A stretch of 44,552 nt of DNA from CAZJLP01 sp964546955 (GTDB taxonomy: Bacteria; Verrucomicrobiota; Verrucomicrobiia; Opitutales; Opitutaceae). A program made the translations under genes and the position numbers. The stretch lies in contig CAZJLP010000043.1 in the NCBI GenBank assembly GCA_964546955.1, positions 1 to 44,552 on the forward strand, given 5' to 3'. Below the pieces are notes generated by a model. That model did not search any database. It saw only the letters and a list, made by a program, of their open reading frames with translations, and was not told the DNA's origin. The number at the start of each line of letters is the position of its first letter. Position 1 is the stretch's first letter. Below are positions 1 to 8,105 of the stretch, in pieces.

Positions 1-1
1 G

Positions 2-1180
2 GATATGCGCGCCGCGCTGGAGGCGCTCGAACTTCGCATCACTCGGACGGAGGAGGCGCGGCCCGATTTGCCATTGGAAGAGAAATGGACGGTCGCGGTC
101 CCGAGCTGGCGCGACGACCTGGATCGGCCGATCGATCTGGTGGAGGAAATCCTACGGCTCCACGGCACGGAGCGGATTCCGGCGAGCCCCGTGCTCTCGC
201 CCGCGCTCGTCGGTGACGACGATCCCATTGTGCTCTTCAATCGCCGCGTCACGGAGTACCTCGTGGGGCAGTGTTTCCACGAATGCGTGAACTACACGCT
301 TCGCAGCCAGCGCGAACTGCNNNNNNNNNNTTGGACCCCGAGCGCGGACGTGGCGGAGCTGGGCCTCGCGAATCCTTTTGTCGACGACCAGTCTCATCTG
401 CGGTCGTCCCTGCTCGGAGGGCTGCTCGACACGTTGAAGCTTAACTCTGCGCGCGGAGAGGCGGTCTCCCGATTGTTTGAGACAGGGCGCGTTTTCCTAC
501 AACGAAACGGAAGCACGGTGGAGTGCGTCTCGGTCGCGTTCGTGCTCGCGGAGGATCCGAAGCGGGCGTGGCTCAAACGTGAAGGCCCGGATTTCTATTC
601 GGCCAAACGCCACCTGGAGGCACTGGCTAGCGCGGCGGAGATCGATTTCACGCGGCAGCCCGTTTCCCTCGTGGCGGAGCCCGCGTTGGGCTGGCAGACG
701 GGCCAAGCCGCGGTCGCCGGCGATATCCAGCACGGCTGGATCGCTAAAGTAGGATTGCTCGACGTGGCGTTGATCAAGAACCTCGGTCTCGAGGGCAAGG
801 TTTTCGCCGGCACGCTGTCCCTGCTCCCGGAAAAACTGCGAGCCGACGGTTCGCGTGCACGCTACCAGCCGGTCGGTCTCTTCCCCTCGGCCCTTCGCGA
901 CTTGGCGCTGGTCGTGGATGAGACAGTCCCCGCCGGCGAAGTGCAAAAACAGTTGTCCAAAGTGGCCCGGGCGGCAGCCGGTCGCGCTTTCAGCCTCGAA
1001 GATATCGGCGTTTTCGACGTCTACCGCGGCAAGGGATTGCCCGACGGCAAGAAAAGCGTGGCGTTCTCTCTCGTCTTCCGCGCCTCCGATCGGACGTTGA
1101 CGGACGACGAAGTGAACGCCGTTTTCAATCAGGTGCAGCGAGAGATCGCCGCCGACGGCAAGATTGCGGTGCGCGCCTGA
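2..1180 (+). CDS. pheT: Phenylalanyl-tRNA synthetase beta subunit, C-terminal part (5' end outside the window)
   Basis: Charges tRNA-Phe as part of the cytosolic alpha2beta2 PheST enzyme. The visible part starts inside the B5 region. The conserved stretch VPSWRDDLDRPIDLVEEI, then GTERIP, marks the end of B5 and the start of the catalytic-like core, with ANPFVDDQSHLRSSL as a core motif. The last ~95 residues (from PVGLFPSALRDLALVVDE) are the FDX-ACB anticodon-binding domain, ending normally at the TGA. Reading is open to the window edge, so the true start lies upstream. A 10-N run at 321-330 interrupts the gene but keeps the frame. Family and subunit are certain; the residues under the gap are unknown. 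Confidence 0.96.
   Translation, partial: DMRAALEALELRITRTEEARPDLPLEEKWTVAVPSWRDDLDRPIDLVEEILRLHGTERIPASPVLSPALVGDDDPIVLFNRRVTEYLVGQCFHECVNYTLRSQRELXXXXWTPSADVAELGLANPFVDDQSHLRSSLLGGLLDTLKLNSARGEAVSRLFETGRVFLQRNGSTVECVSVAFVLAEDPKRAWLKREGPDFYSAKRHLEALASAAEIDFTRQPVSLVAEPALGWQTGQAAVAGDIQHGWIAKVGLLDVALIKNLGLEGKVFAGTLSLLPEKLRADGSRARYQPVGLFPSALRDLALVVDETVPAGEVQKQLSKVARAAAGRAFSLEDIGVFDVYRGKGLPDGKKSVAFSLVFRASDRTLTDDEVNAVFNQVQREIAADGKIAVRA
321..330. other. Assembly gap (10 N) inside pheT
   Basis: Ten N bases. The pheT frame is the same on both sides if the gap is really 10 nt, so the size may be about right here, unlike the other two gaps in this window. Confidence 0.95.
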
Positions 1181-1192
1181 GGTGTAGAATCA

Positions 1193-1206
1193 GTTGAGAG
1201 TTGAGA
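1193..1206 (+). repeat. Two-unit heptad repeat downstream of pheT
   Basis: Two exact copies of the 7-mer GTTGAGA followed by a partial third (GCCGA). Short, but it has the same 7-nt period and intergenic position as the longer arrays elsewhere in the window. No inverted partner seen. It may be chance. Confidence 0.4.
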
Positions 1207-1307
1207 GCCGAACCGCTGCGGACGCGCATTCTGCGGTTTCAGCTGCTCACGCGAAAGCGGGGAGGGGTCTCACGCTCCACTCGCTCCTGAGGCACGTAGG
1301 CGCACGC

Positions 1308-2156
1308 TCACTCTTTGGCCGGGGGCGCGAAGGAGAAGGGGATGGCCACCTTCGTTTCGATGTATTTGCGCTCGGATACGGTGGGAACGAAAAACCATTG
1401 CTTCGCCGCGGCGAGGGCGGCGGTGCCAAATTCGGGGTGCGTAGCCTCAATCAGGCTCGCTTCCACGACTTCGCCCGAAACGCCGATGCGGCAGGCGATG
1501 ACGGCCTTCCCTTCGACATTCTTCGATTTGAACTTTGCGGGATACTCCGGGGCGATGGTCAGTACGGGCGTGAGCGCGCGCTGAGAGGTTTTCTCCAGGA
1601 AGTAGGACTCCGTCATGGTAGTCTCGGAGGCGCGAGCGGATTTGCGGAGCGAATGCAGATGTTCGCCGCTTTCGGAAAAGATGTACAACTGGTGCTTACC
1701 TTCCTGCATGGCGTCGCCGGCCATGACCTTAACCTCAAAGGACTGCGTCTTGTTGGCGACCAAGCGCGGCAATTCGAAAACGGCCAGACCTCTCACCTTG
1801 CTGCCGTTCAAATCCAATACGAGAAAACAATTCTCCAGCGTTTTGTCGGAGGTCAGCAGACCTGATACGACGTTTTCCAGCCCGCGGTCGAAGGAGGCCG
1901 CGTCGAGCTCGCGATCGGCTTGAAAGCGGTCGATTTTGATAAAACCGTCCCGATAAAAAAGAGTCTTTTTGAGCATGTAGTCCATGCTCTCCGTCGCGAC
2001 AAGGCGGCCGTTGAGGCGGACTTGGGAAACCGAATCGCGCACCGCGCGAACCGGCAGGAACTTGTCCTGGTGCTTCACGAAAAGCACATTCTGCGCCGAC
2101 GCAGGCACAGCAACGGCTACCGCGATGACGTAAGCGATGCGAGCGATGGCATGCAT
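1308..2156 (-). CDS. Secreted protein with C-terminal TonB-like domain
   Basis: A 282-aa protein beginning with a signal peptide (MHAIARIAYVIAVAVAVPASAQ, cleavage expected after SAQ). This ATG at 2156 is chosen over an upstream in-frame start at 2237 because it puts the signal peptide at the N-terminus. The last ~90 residues match the TonB C-terminal fold: PEYPAKFKSKNVEGKA, then VSGEVVEASLIEATHPEFG and AALAAAKQWFFVPT. There is no N-terminal anchor or proline-rich spacer, so it is not a classical TonB. Such free domains occur in many verrucomicrobial secreted proteins. The middle is not recognised. Divergent from gatC, convergent with pheT. Confidence 0.75.
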   Translation of the reverse strand: MHAIARIAYVIAVAVAVPASAQNVLFVKHQDKFLPVRAVRDSVSQVRLNGRLVATESMDYMLKKTLFYRDGFIKIDRFQADRELDAASFDRGLENVVSGLLTSDKTLENCFLVLDLNGSKVRGLAVFELPRLVANKTQSFEVKVMAGDAMQEGKHQLYIFSESGEHLHSLRKSARASETTMTESYFLEKTSQRALTPVLTIAPEYPAKFKSKNVEGKAVIACRIGVSGEVVEASLIEATHPEFGTAALAAAKQWFFVPTVSERKYIETKVAIPFSFAPPAKE

Positions 2157-2265
2157 AAGGGAAGTATTCGTCCTAACTGAGGGGTTCTTTAGCGCAATTG
2201 TATGTCGTAATTGACCTTGGGTTGCAATGAAAACCATTGGCTTTCAGGGACGTGGGATTTGCCGA

Positions 2266-2294
2266 TTGCCTTCGAAATAGGCCCTACGCATAAC
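2266..2294 (+). promoter_or_regulatory. Candidate sigma70-type promoter for gatC
   Basis: TTGCCT at 2266-2271 and CATAAC at 2289-2294 are separated by 17 nt and lie about 18 nt before the gatC ATG. Match to consensus is moderate, and a start so close to the ATG would give a very short leader. Offered as the best candidate only. Confidence 0.3.
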
Positions 2295-2312
2295 CGGTTT
2301 TTACATTTGCTC

Positions 2313-2603
2313 ATGTCAAAGCCCACCGACCTGGATATCGACCACGTGGCGCGTCTGGCCCGGATCGCCCTGACTGCGGAGGAAAAAACGCAGTTTGCCG
2401 CCCAATTAGGCGACGTTCTGACCTACGTCGAGCAGCTCAAAAAGGTGGACGTGAGCAACGTGGAGCCGACGGCCCATGCGTTCCCGGTTTACAATGTCTG
2501 GGCGGACGACGTCGTGGAAGCCAGCCTCCCCGCAGAGGCGGCGCTGAAAAATGCGCCCGCCCAGCGCGACCACATGGTCGCCGTGCCCAAGGTTGTGGAA
2601 TGA
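2313..2603 (+). CDS. gatC: Asp-tRNA(Asn)/Glu-tRNA(Gln) amidotransferase subunit C
   Basis: Small 96-aa subunit that wraps GatA and GatB in the GatCAB transamidosome, which makes Gln-tRNA and/or Asn-tRNA from misacylated precursors. The family pattern is complete: DIDHVARLARIALTAEEK at the start, then FAAQLGDVLTYVEQL, VEPTAHAFP and a C-terminal RDHMVAVPKVVE. The ATG at 2313 is preferred because the family starts just before this helix; an in-frame upstream start at 2211 would add 34 residues with no family match. First gene of gatC-gatA-gatB, with a 110-nt spacer carrying a heptad repeat before gatA. Confidence 0.95.
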   Translation: MSKPTDLDIDHVARLARIALTAEEKTQFAAQLGDVLTYVEQLKKVDVSNVEPTAHAFPVYNVWADDVVEASLPAEAALKNAPAQRDHMVAVPKVVE

Positions 2604-2613
2604 TGCTTTTGAA

Positions 2614-2641
2614 GTAGCGAGTAGTGGGTAGCGAATAGCGA
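2614..2641 (+). repeat. Heptad array, four units, between gatC and gatA
   Basis: Units GTAGCGA, GTAGTGG, GTAGCGA and ATAGCGA follow with an exact 7-nt period. The same unit makes up the inverted array between gatA and gatB. No reverse-complement arm is visible in this spacer. Confidence 0.8.
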
Positions 2642-2713
2642 GCATGCTGCCGCTCTGCCTTCGCCCCACGACAATACCTATCCTGCCTATTTTCCGACGA
2701 CACCTTCTATTCG

Positions 2714-4180
2714 ATGCCTTCAGACCTTCACTTTAAGCCGATCACGGAGCTGGCCGGACTGCTCGGCGATAAAAAGATCTCGGCGGTCGAACTCGCGCAG
2801 GCCGTCCTCGCCCGCACGAAGGCGGTCGACGCCCGGGTGAAAGCATTCAACTCGTTCGACGAGGCGGATTTGATCGCCAGCGCGCGCGCGTCGGACGAAC
2901 GGCGCTCGCGCGCGATGGCCCAAGGACCCTTGGACGGGATACCGATCGGAATGAAGGATGTGATTTCCGTCGCGGGCCAGCCCCTGACCGCATCGAGCCG
3001 CATGCTGGCCAATTTCGTGTCGCCATACGATTCCACGGTCACTCGCAAGTTGAAGAACGCAGGCGCGCTTTGCTGGGGGCGGCTCAACCTCGACGAATTT
3101 GCGATGGGATCCTCGACCGAGAATTCGGCCTTTGGGAGCACGAGCAATCCGTACGATCTCGAACGCGTGCCCGGGGGCAGCTCGGGCGGCAGCGCCGCGG
3201 CGGTGGCCGCCGGAGAGGCGATCGCGGCCCTCGGTTCGGACACCGGCGGATCGATTCGGCAGCCGGCCGCGCTGTGCAACGTCGTGGGCCTCAAACCCAC
3301 CTATGGTTTGGTTTCACGGTATGGCTTGATCGCTTTTGCGTCCTCCCTCGATCAGATCGGCCCCTTCACGCGAACGGTGGAAGATGCCGCGATTCTGCTG
3401 GGCGCCATCGCCGGGCACGATTCGCACGATTCGACGTCGTTCAAGACCGCGATCCCCGACTACCGGGCGGAGCTCGGCCGGAGACAAGGTCCGTGGAAAC
3501 TCGGCATTGCGAAGGAGTATTTTGGCGAGGGTCTGGATCCCGAAGTGGCCGCGGCCGTGGAGTCTGCGATCGCTTTCTACAAAAACAAGGGGTGCGAAAT
3601 TAAGGAAGTTTCTTTGCCGCACACCGAATACGGCGTCGGAGTATATTACATCATCGCCACCGCCGAGTGTTCATCGAACCTCGCCCGCTACGATGGGGTG
3701 CGCTATGGACACCGGTCCAAGGAAGCGAAGGATCTGCTCGAACTCTATTTCAAATCGCGGGCCGAAGGTTTTGGCGCCGAGGTGAAGCGCCGGGTGATCC
3801 TCGGGACGTATGTCCTCAGCAGCGGGTACTACGACGCGTTTTATCTGCGGGCCCAAAAAGTGCGCACGCTGATCCGGCAGGATTTTCTCAACGCCTACAA
3901 GGAGGTGGACGCGATCCTCACGCCCACCTCGCCCACGCCTGCGTTCAAGAAGGGGGAGCGTTCATCCAACCCGCTCGCCATGTACTTGAGCGACGTTTAC
4001 ACGATCGGCGTCAATCTCGCGGGTTTGCCCGGAGTGAGCATCCCCTGCGGCTTCACCAAAGCCGGCCTGCCAATCGGCCTCCAAGTGATCGGCCAGCCCT
4101 TCCAGGAAGCCGAAATGCTCTCGATCGCCCACGCCTACGAAAAAGAGCATGACTGGAATTTCAAACACCCAAGCCTCTGA
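2714..4180 (+). CDS. gatA: Asp-tRNA(Asn)/Glu-tRNA(Gln) amidotransferase subunit A
   Basis: Glutaminase subunit of GatCAB: releases ammonia from glutamine and channels it to GatB. At 488 aa it has the usual length. The amidase-signature catalytic triad is in place: Lys81 (GIPIGMKDV), the cis-Ser Ser156 in PGGSSGGSAAAVAAG, and nucleophile Ser180 in GSDTGGSIRQPAA. The C-terminal part LPGVSIPCGF..GLPIGLQVIG is also typical. It follows gatC and precedes gatB; both spacers contain GTAGCGA heptads, an unusual interruption of a translation operon. Confidence 0.98.
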   Translation: MPSDLHFKPITELAGLLGDKKISAVELAQAVLARTKAVDARVKAFNSFDEADLIASARASDERRSRAMAQGPLDGIPIGMKDVISVAGQPLTASSRMLANFVSPYDSTVTRKLKNAGALCWGRLNLDEFAMGSSTENSAFGSTSNPYDLERVPGGSSGGSAAAVAAGEAIAALGSDTGGSIRQPAALCNVVGLKPTYGLVSRYGLIAFASSLDQIGPFTRTVEDAAILLGAIAGHDSHDSTSFKTAIPDYRAELGRRQGPWKLGIAKEYFGEGLDPEVAAAVESAIAFYKNKGCEIKEVSLPHTEYGVGVYYIIATAECSSNLARYDGVRYGHRSKEAKDLLELYFKSRAEGFGAEVKRRVILGTYVLSSGYYDAFYLRAQKVRTLIRQDFLNAYKEVDAILTPTSPTPAFKKGERSSNPLAMYLSDVYTIGVNLAGLPGVSIPCGFTKAGLPIGLQVIGQPFQEAEMLSIAHAYEKEHDWNFKHPSL

Positions 4181-4277
4181 GTAGCGAGTAGCGGGCAGCG
4201 AGTAGCGAGCGTCGCTACCGCGGCCTGCGACCTCCTACTGGTATTCTACTCGTTACCCGCTACACACTACTCGCTAC
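4181..4277. repeat. Inverted heptad arrays (hairpin-forming) between gatA and gatB
   Basis: Left arm 4181-4208 has four units (GTAGCGA, GTAGCGG, GCAGCGA, GTAGCGA) starting right after the gatA stop. Right arm 4243-4277 carries five units of the reverse complement (ATTCTAC, TCGTTAC, CCGCTAC, ACACTAC, TCGCTAC) and ends 6 nt before the gatB ATG. The arms can pair with mismatches around a loop of about 34 nt. If transcribed, the structure would cover the gatB ribosome entry region. Confidence 0.85.
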
Positions 4278-4283
4278 TTCCGG

Positions 4284-5732
4284 ATGAAATACGAAGCTGT
4301 CATTGGCCTTGAGGTGCATGTGCAGATCAAGACGCGGTCGAAGATGTTCACGCGGGTCGCGGCCGGGTATGGCCACGAGGTCAATACGCTGACCGATCCG
4401 GTCGTGCTGGCTCTCCCGGGTGCGCTTCCGGTCATGAACAAGGCCGCGCTCGATGCCATCATCAAGGCCGGGTTAATGCTGGGCTGCGAGATCGCCCCGG
4501 TGTGCAAGTGGGATCGGAAGAACTATTTTTATCCCGACTCGCCGAAGAACTACCAGATCTCGCAATACGATCAGCCGATCTGCATCGGGGGTTTTGTGGA
4601 GATCGAGCTGCCGGGCGCGGCCCGCAATATCATGGGCGAGCACAAAAAAATTCCGCTGACCCGCATTCACCTCGAGGAGGATGTCGGAAAGCTGAATCAT
4701 TTTTCGCAGGATTCGCTCATCGATTACAATCGGGCGGGCACACCGCTGATGGAAATCGTCTCGGAGCCGGCCTTGCACACCGCCGAGGAGGCTTTCGCCT
4801 ATCTGACGTCGCTGCGCCAAACCATGATTTACGGCGGCATCTCGGATTGCGACATGGAGAAGGGGCAGTTGCGCTGCGACGCGAACATTTCCATTCGTCC
4901 CGTGGGGGAAACAAAGCTGGGGACCAAGGTCGAATTGAAAAACCTCAACTCGATTTCGTTTGTGCGGGACGGCATCGCCCACGAGATCAAACGCCAGATC
5001 GCGTTGGTCGAAAGCGGCGGGAAGATTCAGCAGGAGACCCGCGATTACGACGGCACGACGGGGACTTCCCAATCGCTGCGCTCCAAAGAAGACGCGCACG
5101 ACTACCGTTATTTCCCGGATCCCGATCTCATGCCGGTCAAGGTCGACGAGTCCTGGAAAATGTCCCTTCAGGCGCAGTGCCCGGAACTGCCCTTCGATAA
5201 GCAGCGGCGCTTTCTCGAACAGTATCAGGTGCCGTACACAATCACCTCGGTGCTCGTGCCGGACCGCGCGCTCAGCGACTTTTTCGAGGAGGCAGCCAAG
5301 CTTTCCGCAAAACCGCAGGCTGCGGGAAACTGGATCGTCAACGATCTCCTGCGCGAACTCGGCGCCGCGAAAATCAGTCTCTCCGATTCCAAGATTCGCC
5401 CGGCGCACATCGCGGCTTTGGTGAGACTGGTCGAAGCGGGCACGCTCGTGAACAACACCGCGAAGGAAGTATTTATCGAAATGTTTCAGTCCGGTGAGAT
5501 GCCCGACGGCATCGTCGAGCGAAAAGGGCTCAAGACGGAGACCAACACGGACGAACTCGAACAGTGGTGCCGCGAGGCGATCGCAGGTAACGCGAAGGCG
5601 CTGGCTGAATTCAAGGCGGGGAAGGAAAGCGCGATCAACGCCTTCAAAGGCCCCGTCATGAAAGCGGCCAAGGGCAAGGCGAACCCGAAAGCGGTGGACG
5701 AGACGCTGCGCCGGTTGCTGGCAGGGATGTAA
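4284..5732 (+). CDS. gatB: Asp-tRNA(Asn)/Glu-tRNA(Gln) amidotransferase subunit B
   Basis: Kinase and transamidase subunit of GatCAB: phosphorylates the misacylated Glu or Asp on tRNA and replaces it with the amide. It starts with the family signature MKYEAVIGLEVHVQI and contains DSPKNYQISQYDQPI, RIHLEEDVGK, DYNRAGTPLMEIV and DYRYFPDPDL. The final ~150 residues form the YqeY-like tRNA-binding tail. Length 482 aa is normal. There is no clear Shine-Dalgarno; the start lies directly behind the right arm of the heptad inverted repeat. Nine nt separate it from the next gene. Confidence 0.98.
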   Translation: MKYEAVIGLEVHVQIKTRSKMFTRVAAGYGHEVNTLTDPVVLALPGALPVMNKAALDAIIKAGLMLGCEIAPVCKWDRKNYFYPDSPKNYQISQYDQPICIGGFVEIELPGAARNIMGEHKKIPLTRIHLEEDVGKLNHFSQDSLIDYNRAGTPLMEIVSEPALHTAEEAFAYLTSLRQTMIYGGISDCDMEKGQLRCDANISIRPVGETKLGTKVELKNLNSISFVRDGIAHEIKRQIALVESGGKIQQETRDYDGTTGTSQSLRSKEDAHDYRYFPDPDLMPVKVDESWKMSLQAQCPELPFDKQRRFLEQYQVPYTITSVLVPDRALSDFFEEAAKLSAKPQAAGNWIVNDLLRELGAAKISLSDSKIRPAHIAALVRLVEAGTLVNNTAKEVFIEMFQSGEMPDGIVERKGLKTETNTDELEQWCREAIAGNAKALAEFKAGKESAINAFKGPVMKAAKGKANPKAVDETLRRLLAGM

Positions 5733-5741
5733 GGTAGCCCC

Positions 5742-6671
5742 GTGACCTCCGTCTCGGCGCCGCCGCAGCAGTCCTGGTACGCGGAGTGGGTTTATTTGCT
5801 CAAAGTTTCGAGGCCGGGGTTTTGGCTGACTTCAGTCTGGTTCTACCTTTTACCACTAGGCCAAGTCCGGCTCCTCGATTCGTGGACGTTCTGGCTCGGG
5901 ATCGTCTACATTAGTTTCGGACTCGGCTTCATCATTTACGGCTGGAACGACACAGTCGACGCAGAGACGGACCGGCTGAACCCACGGAAGGATTCGTTCC
6001 TATTCGGAGCCCGCGGCACGCCGGAGCAGCTGGCACGGCTGCCCTGGTTCATCGCGGCTTCGCAGGCGCCTTTTGCCGCGGTCTTTTTCTGGCTCGAAGG
6101 GCCTCGCATTCTTCTCTGGTTCGCGGCGCTGATCGCAGCGACGTTCCTCTACAACAACTGGCCGCGTCCCGGACTGAAGGGAACGCCGCCGTTGGAACTC
6201 CTGATTCAAGCCGGATATCTGCTCGTGTTCGTGTTGAGCAGCTGGCTCAACGATGTCCCGCAGCTGCCCTGGCAGACCTTTGTTTTTGGACTCCTTTTTG
6301 CGATGCACTCGCACCTCCTCGGCGAGGTGATGGACGCGGTTCCCGACCGGGCAGCGGGGCGGGCGACCACCGCGACACGCATCGGAGTGCGCGCGGCAAA
6401 GGGCATCGTGGCGCTGATGCTCTCGGTGGAAAGCGCCCTGGTGCTGCATTATTTCGACGCTCCCTGGATTGGCTGGGCGCTCGCCGCCGGGGTTGCCTGG
6501 TTTATATCGGACGCGACGGTGCTGTGGCGGGATCGACCCTATTCGACGGCTCAAATGCGTTTCATTTTGATCGGTTGGAACGCGGTTGCGCTGGGGAGCA
6601 TGGTTTGGATTTGGCAAACCGCGGCCCTGAGCGCCGTCCGGCCAGGTTCGAGCTCCCTGACAATTCCCTGA
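5742..6671 (+). CDS. UbiA-family membrane prenyltransferase
   Basis: A 309-aa integral membrane protein with about eight hydrophobic segments. The Mg-prenyl-diphosphate motif NDxxDxxxD is seen at Asn69-Asp70-Asp73-Asp77 (GWNDTVDAETDR). The second motif region is EVMDAVPDRAAGRATTATRIG. It would move an isoprenoid chain onto an acceptor in the cytoplasmic membrane (quinone, heme or carotenoid elongase types); the acceptor cannot be read from sequence. The GTG at 5742 is the first start after gatB and is only 9 nt from its stop, so cotranscription is likely. No pathway neighbours are present to fix the substrate. Confidence 0.85.
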   Translation: MTSVSAPPQQSWYAEWVYLLKVSRPGFWLTSVWFYLLPLGQVRLLDSWTFWLGIVYISFGLGFIIYGWNDTVDAETDRLNPRKDSFLFGARGTPEQLARLPWFIAASQAPFAAVFFWLEGPRILLWFAALIAATFLYNNWPRPGLKGTPPLELLIQAGYLLVFVLSSWLNDVPQLPWQTFVFGLLFAMHSHLLGEVMDAVPDRAAGRATTATRIGVRAAKGIVALMLSVESALVLHYFDAPWIGWALAAGVAWFISDATVLWRDRPYSTAQMRFILIGWNAVALGSMVWIWQTAALSAVRPGSSSLTIP

Positions 6672-6742
6672 CAACTTTCGGCAAGCGTTCTGACACGCCT
6701 GAGTAGGGTTTGTGGTTAAATCGGGGCTCCAATCCCGATCCC

Positions 6743-8095
6743 ATGAAACTATCAGCTATTTGCTCGCTCACGGCGTCTCTTGTCGCCTTCGCCCTGCCTT
6801 TCCTCGCCGTCGCCTCTGCTGGCGACGCGGTTCGACTCCACATCGACGTTGACCGGCCGGTGCTGTCGGCCGATCAACTGGAAAAGGCCATAGTGAAAAT
6901 CAGGCTCGAAGGCCTTCGCCTCGCGCACCCTGAATCCCGTCCGCCCGTAAATCTCGCTCTCGTGATCGATCGCTCCGGTTCAATGAGCGGTGACAAGATT
7001 GAAAAGGCGCGCGAAGCCGCGCTGGAGGCAGTGAACCGCCTCGGGCCCGAGGACATGGCGTCGTTGATTGTCTACGACGACAAAGTGCAAACATTGGTTC
7101 CGGCCAGCCGCGTCGGAAGCGGTAGCGCGTTGCGCGCGGCGATTCGCGGGATCCGCCCCGGCGGAAACACGAACCTTTTCGGAGGAGTTTCGCAGGGTGC
7201 ATCCGAAGTGCGAAAGCACACGGAAAACCGGCATTATGTGCACCGGGTCGTTTTATTGTCTGACGGCTTGGCCAACGTGGGACCGAGCACTCCCGAGGAA
7301 TTGGGTCGTCTCGGAACCTCTCTGGTGAAGGAAGGCATTTCGGTCACGACGATCGGCCTCGGGCTTGGCTTCAACGAGGATTTGATGACCCGATTGGCGA
7401 AGCGTAGCGACGGCAATACCTATTTTGTCGAATCCAGCCGCGATCTCACGGACATATTCAATCGGGAGCTCGGCGATGTGCTCAATGTGGTCGCGCGCAG
7501 CGTGGTGGTGGAAATCGAGTTTCCGACGGGCTTTCGTCCTCTTGGCTTTGTCGGCCGTGAGGGCACGATTCGCGGTCAAAAAGCGGAGTTCACGCTCAAC
7601 CAAATCTATGGTGGCCAGGATCGATTTGCGCTGGTCGAAGTGGAGGTCGTTTCGAATCGGGCCACGACGGAGCGCGAGATCGCCCGCGCCACCGCCACCT
7701 TCGAAGATCTCGTGCAGCGGCGCGGTGGCAAAGCGAGCGCGAGCCGCATGGTGCGATTCAGCAAGGACACCGCCGAGGTGATTCGATCCGCCAACCATCA
7801 GGTTCAGACCGAGTACGCCCAGAACGTCATTGCGATGACGAAGGACCGGGCCGTCGAACTCGTGGATGCTCAGCGTCAAGACGAGGCGGGAAAGGTGCTT
7901 CGCGAGCAGGCCCAGGACCTCGAAACGTTGGCTCGCACTTATAGCAATAGCGCCGTGTTGGAGGTCGCGACGGCGAATGCCGCGGCGGCGGACCGACTGG
8001 AGAAAGACGGCTTAGACAACCACGCGCGGAAATCCTACCGCGCGGAAAGCGTCCAAACCAGTAGCCAGCAGACAACATCGTCTAAAAAGCGGTAA
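6743..8095 (+). CDS. Secreted von Willebrand factor A domain protein
   Basis: A 450-aa protein with an N-terminal signal peptide (MKLSAICSLTASLVAFALPFLAV, cut near ASAGDA). The VWA domain at about residues 70-240 has a complete MIDAS metal site: DxSxS at Asp76/Ser78/Ser80 (VIDRSGSMSG), Thr143 (GGNTNLFGG) and Asp174 (LLSDGLANVG). The rest resembles the C-terminal part of YfbK-like / 'Ca-activated channel' VWA proteins. Probably a periplasmic or surface binding module; partner unknown. The ATG at 6743 is chosen over 6710 because the signal peptide begins there. Followed after 10 nt by the next gene. Confidence 0.85.
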   Translation: MKLSAICSLTASLVAFALPFLAVASAGDAVRLHIDVDRPVLSADQLEKAIVKIRLEGLRLAHPESRPPVNLALVIDRSGSMSGDKIEKAREAALEAVNRLGPEDMASLIVYDDKVQTLVPASRVGSGSALRAAIRGIRPGGNTNLFGGVSQGASEVRKHTENRHYVHRVVLLSDGLANVGPSTPEELGRLGTSLVKEGISVTTIGLGLGFNEDLMTRLAKRSDGNTYFVESSRDLTDIFNRELGDVLNVVARSVVVEIEFPTGFRPLGFVGREGTIRGQKAEFTLNQIYGGQDRFALVEVEVVSNRATTEREIARATATFEDLVQRRGGKASASRMVRFSKDTAEVIRSANHQVQTEYAQNVIAMTKDRAVELVDAQRQDEAGKVLREQAQDLETLARTYSNSAVLEVATANAAAADRLEKDGLDNHARKSYRAESVQTSSQQTTSSKKR

Positions 8096-8105
8096 TCGTT
8101 CCTCC

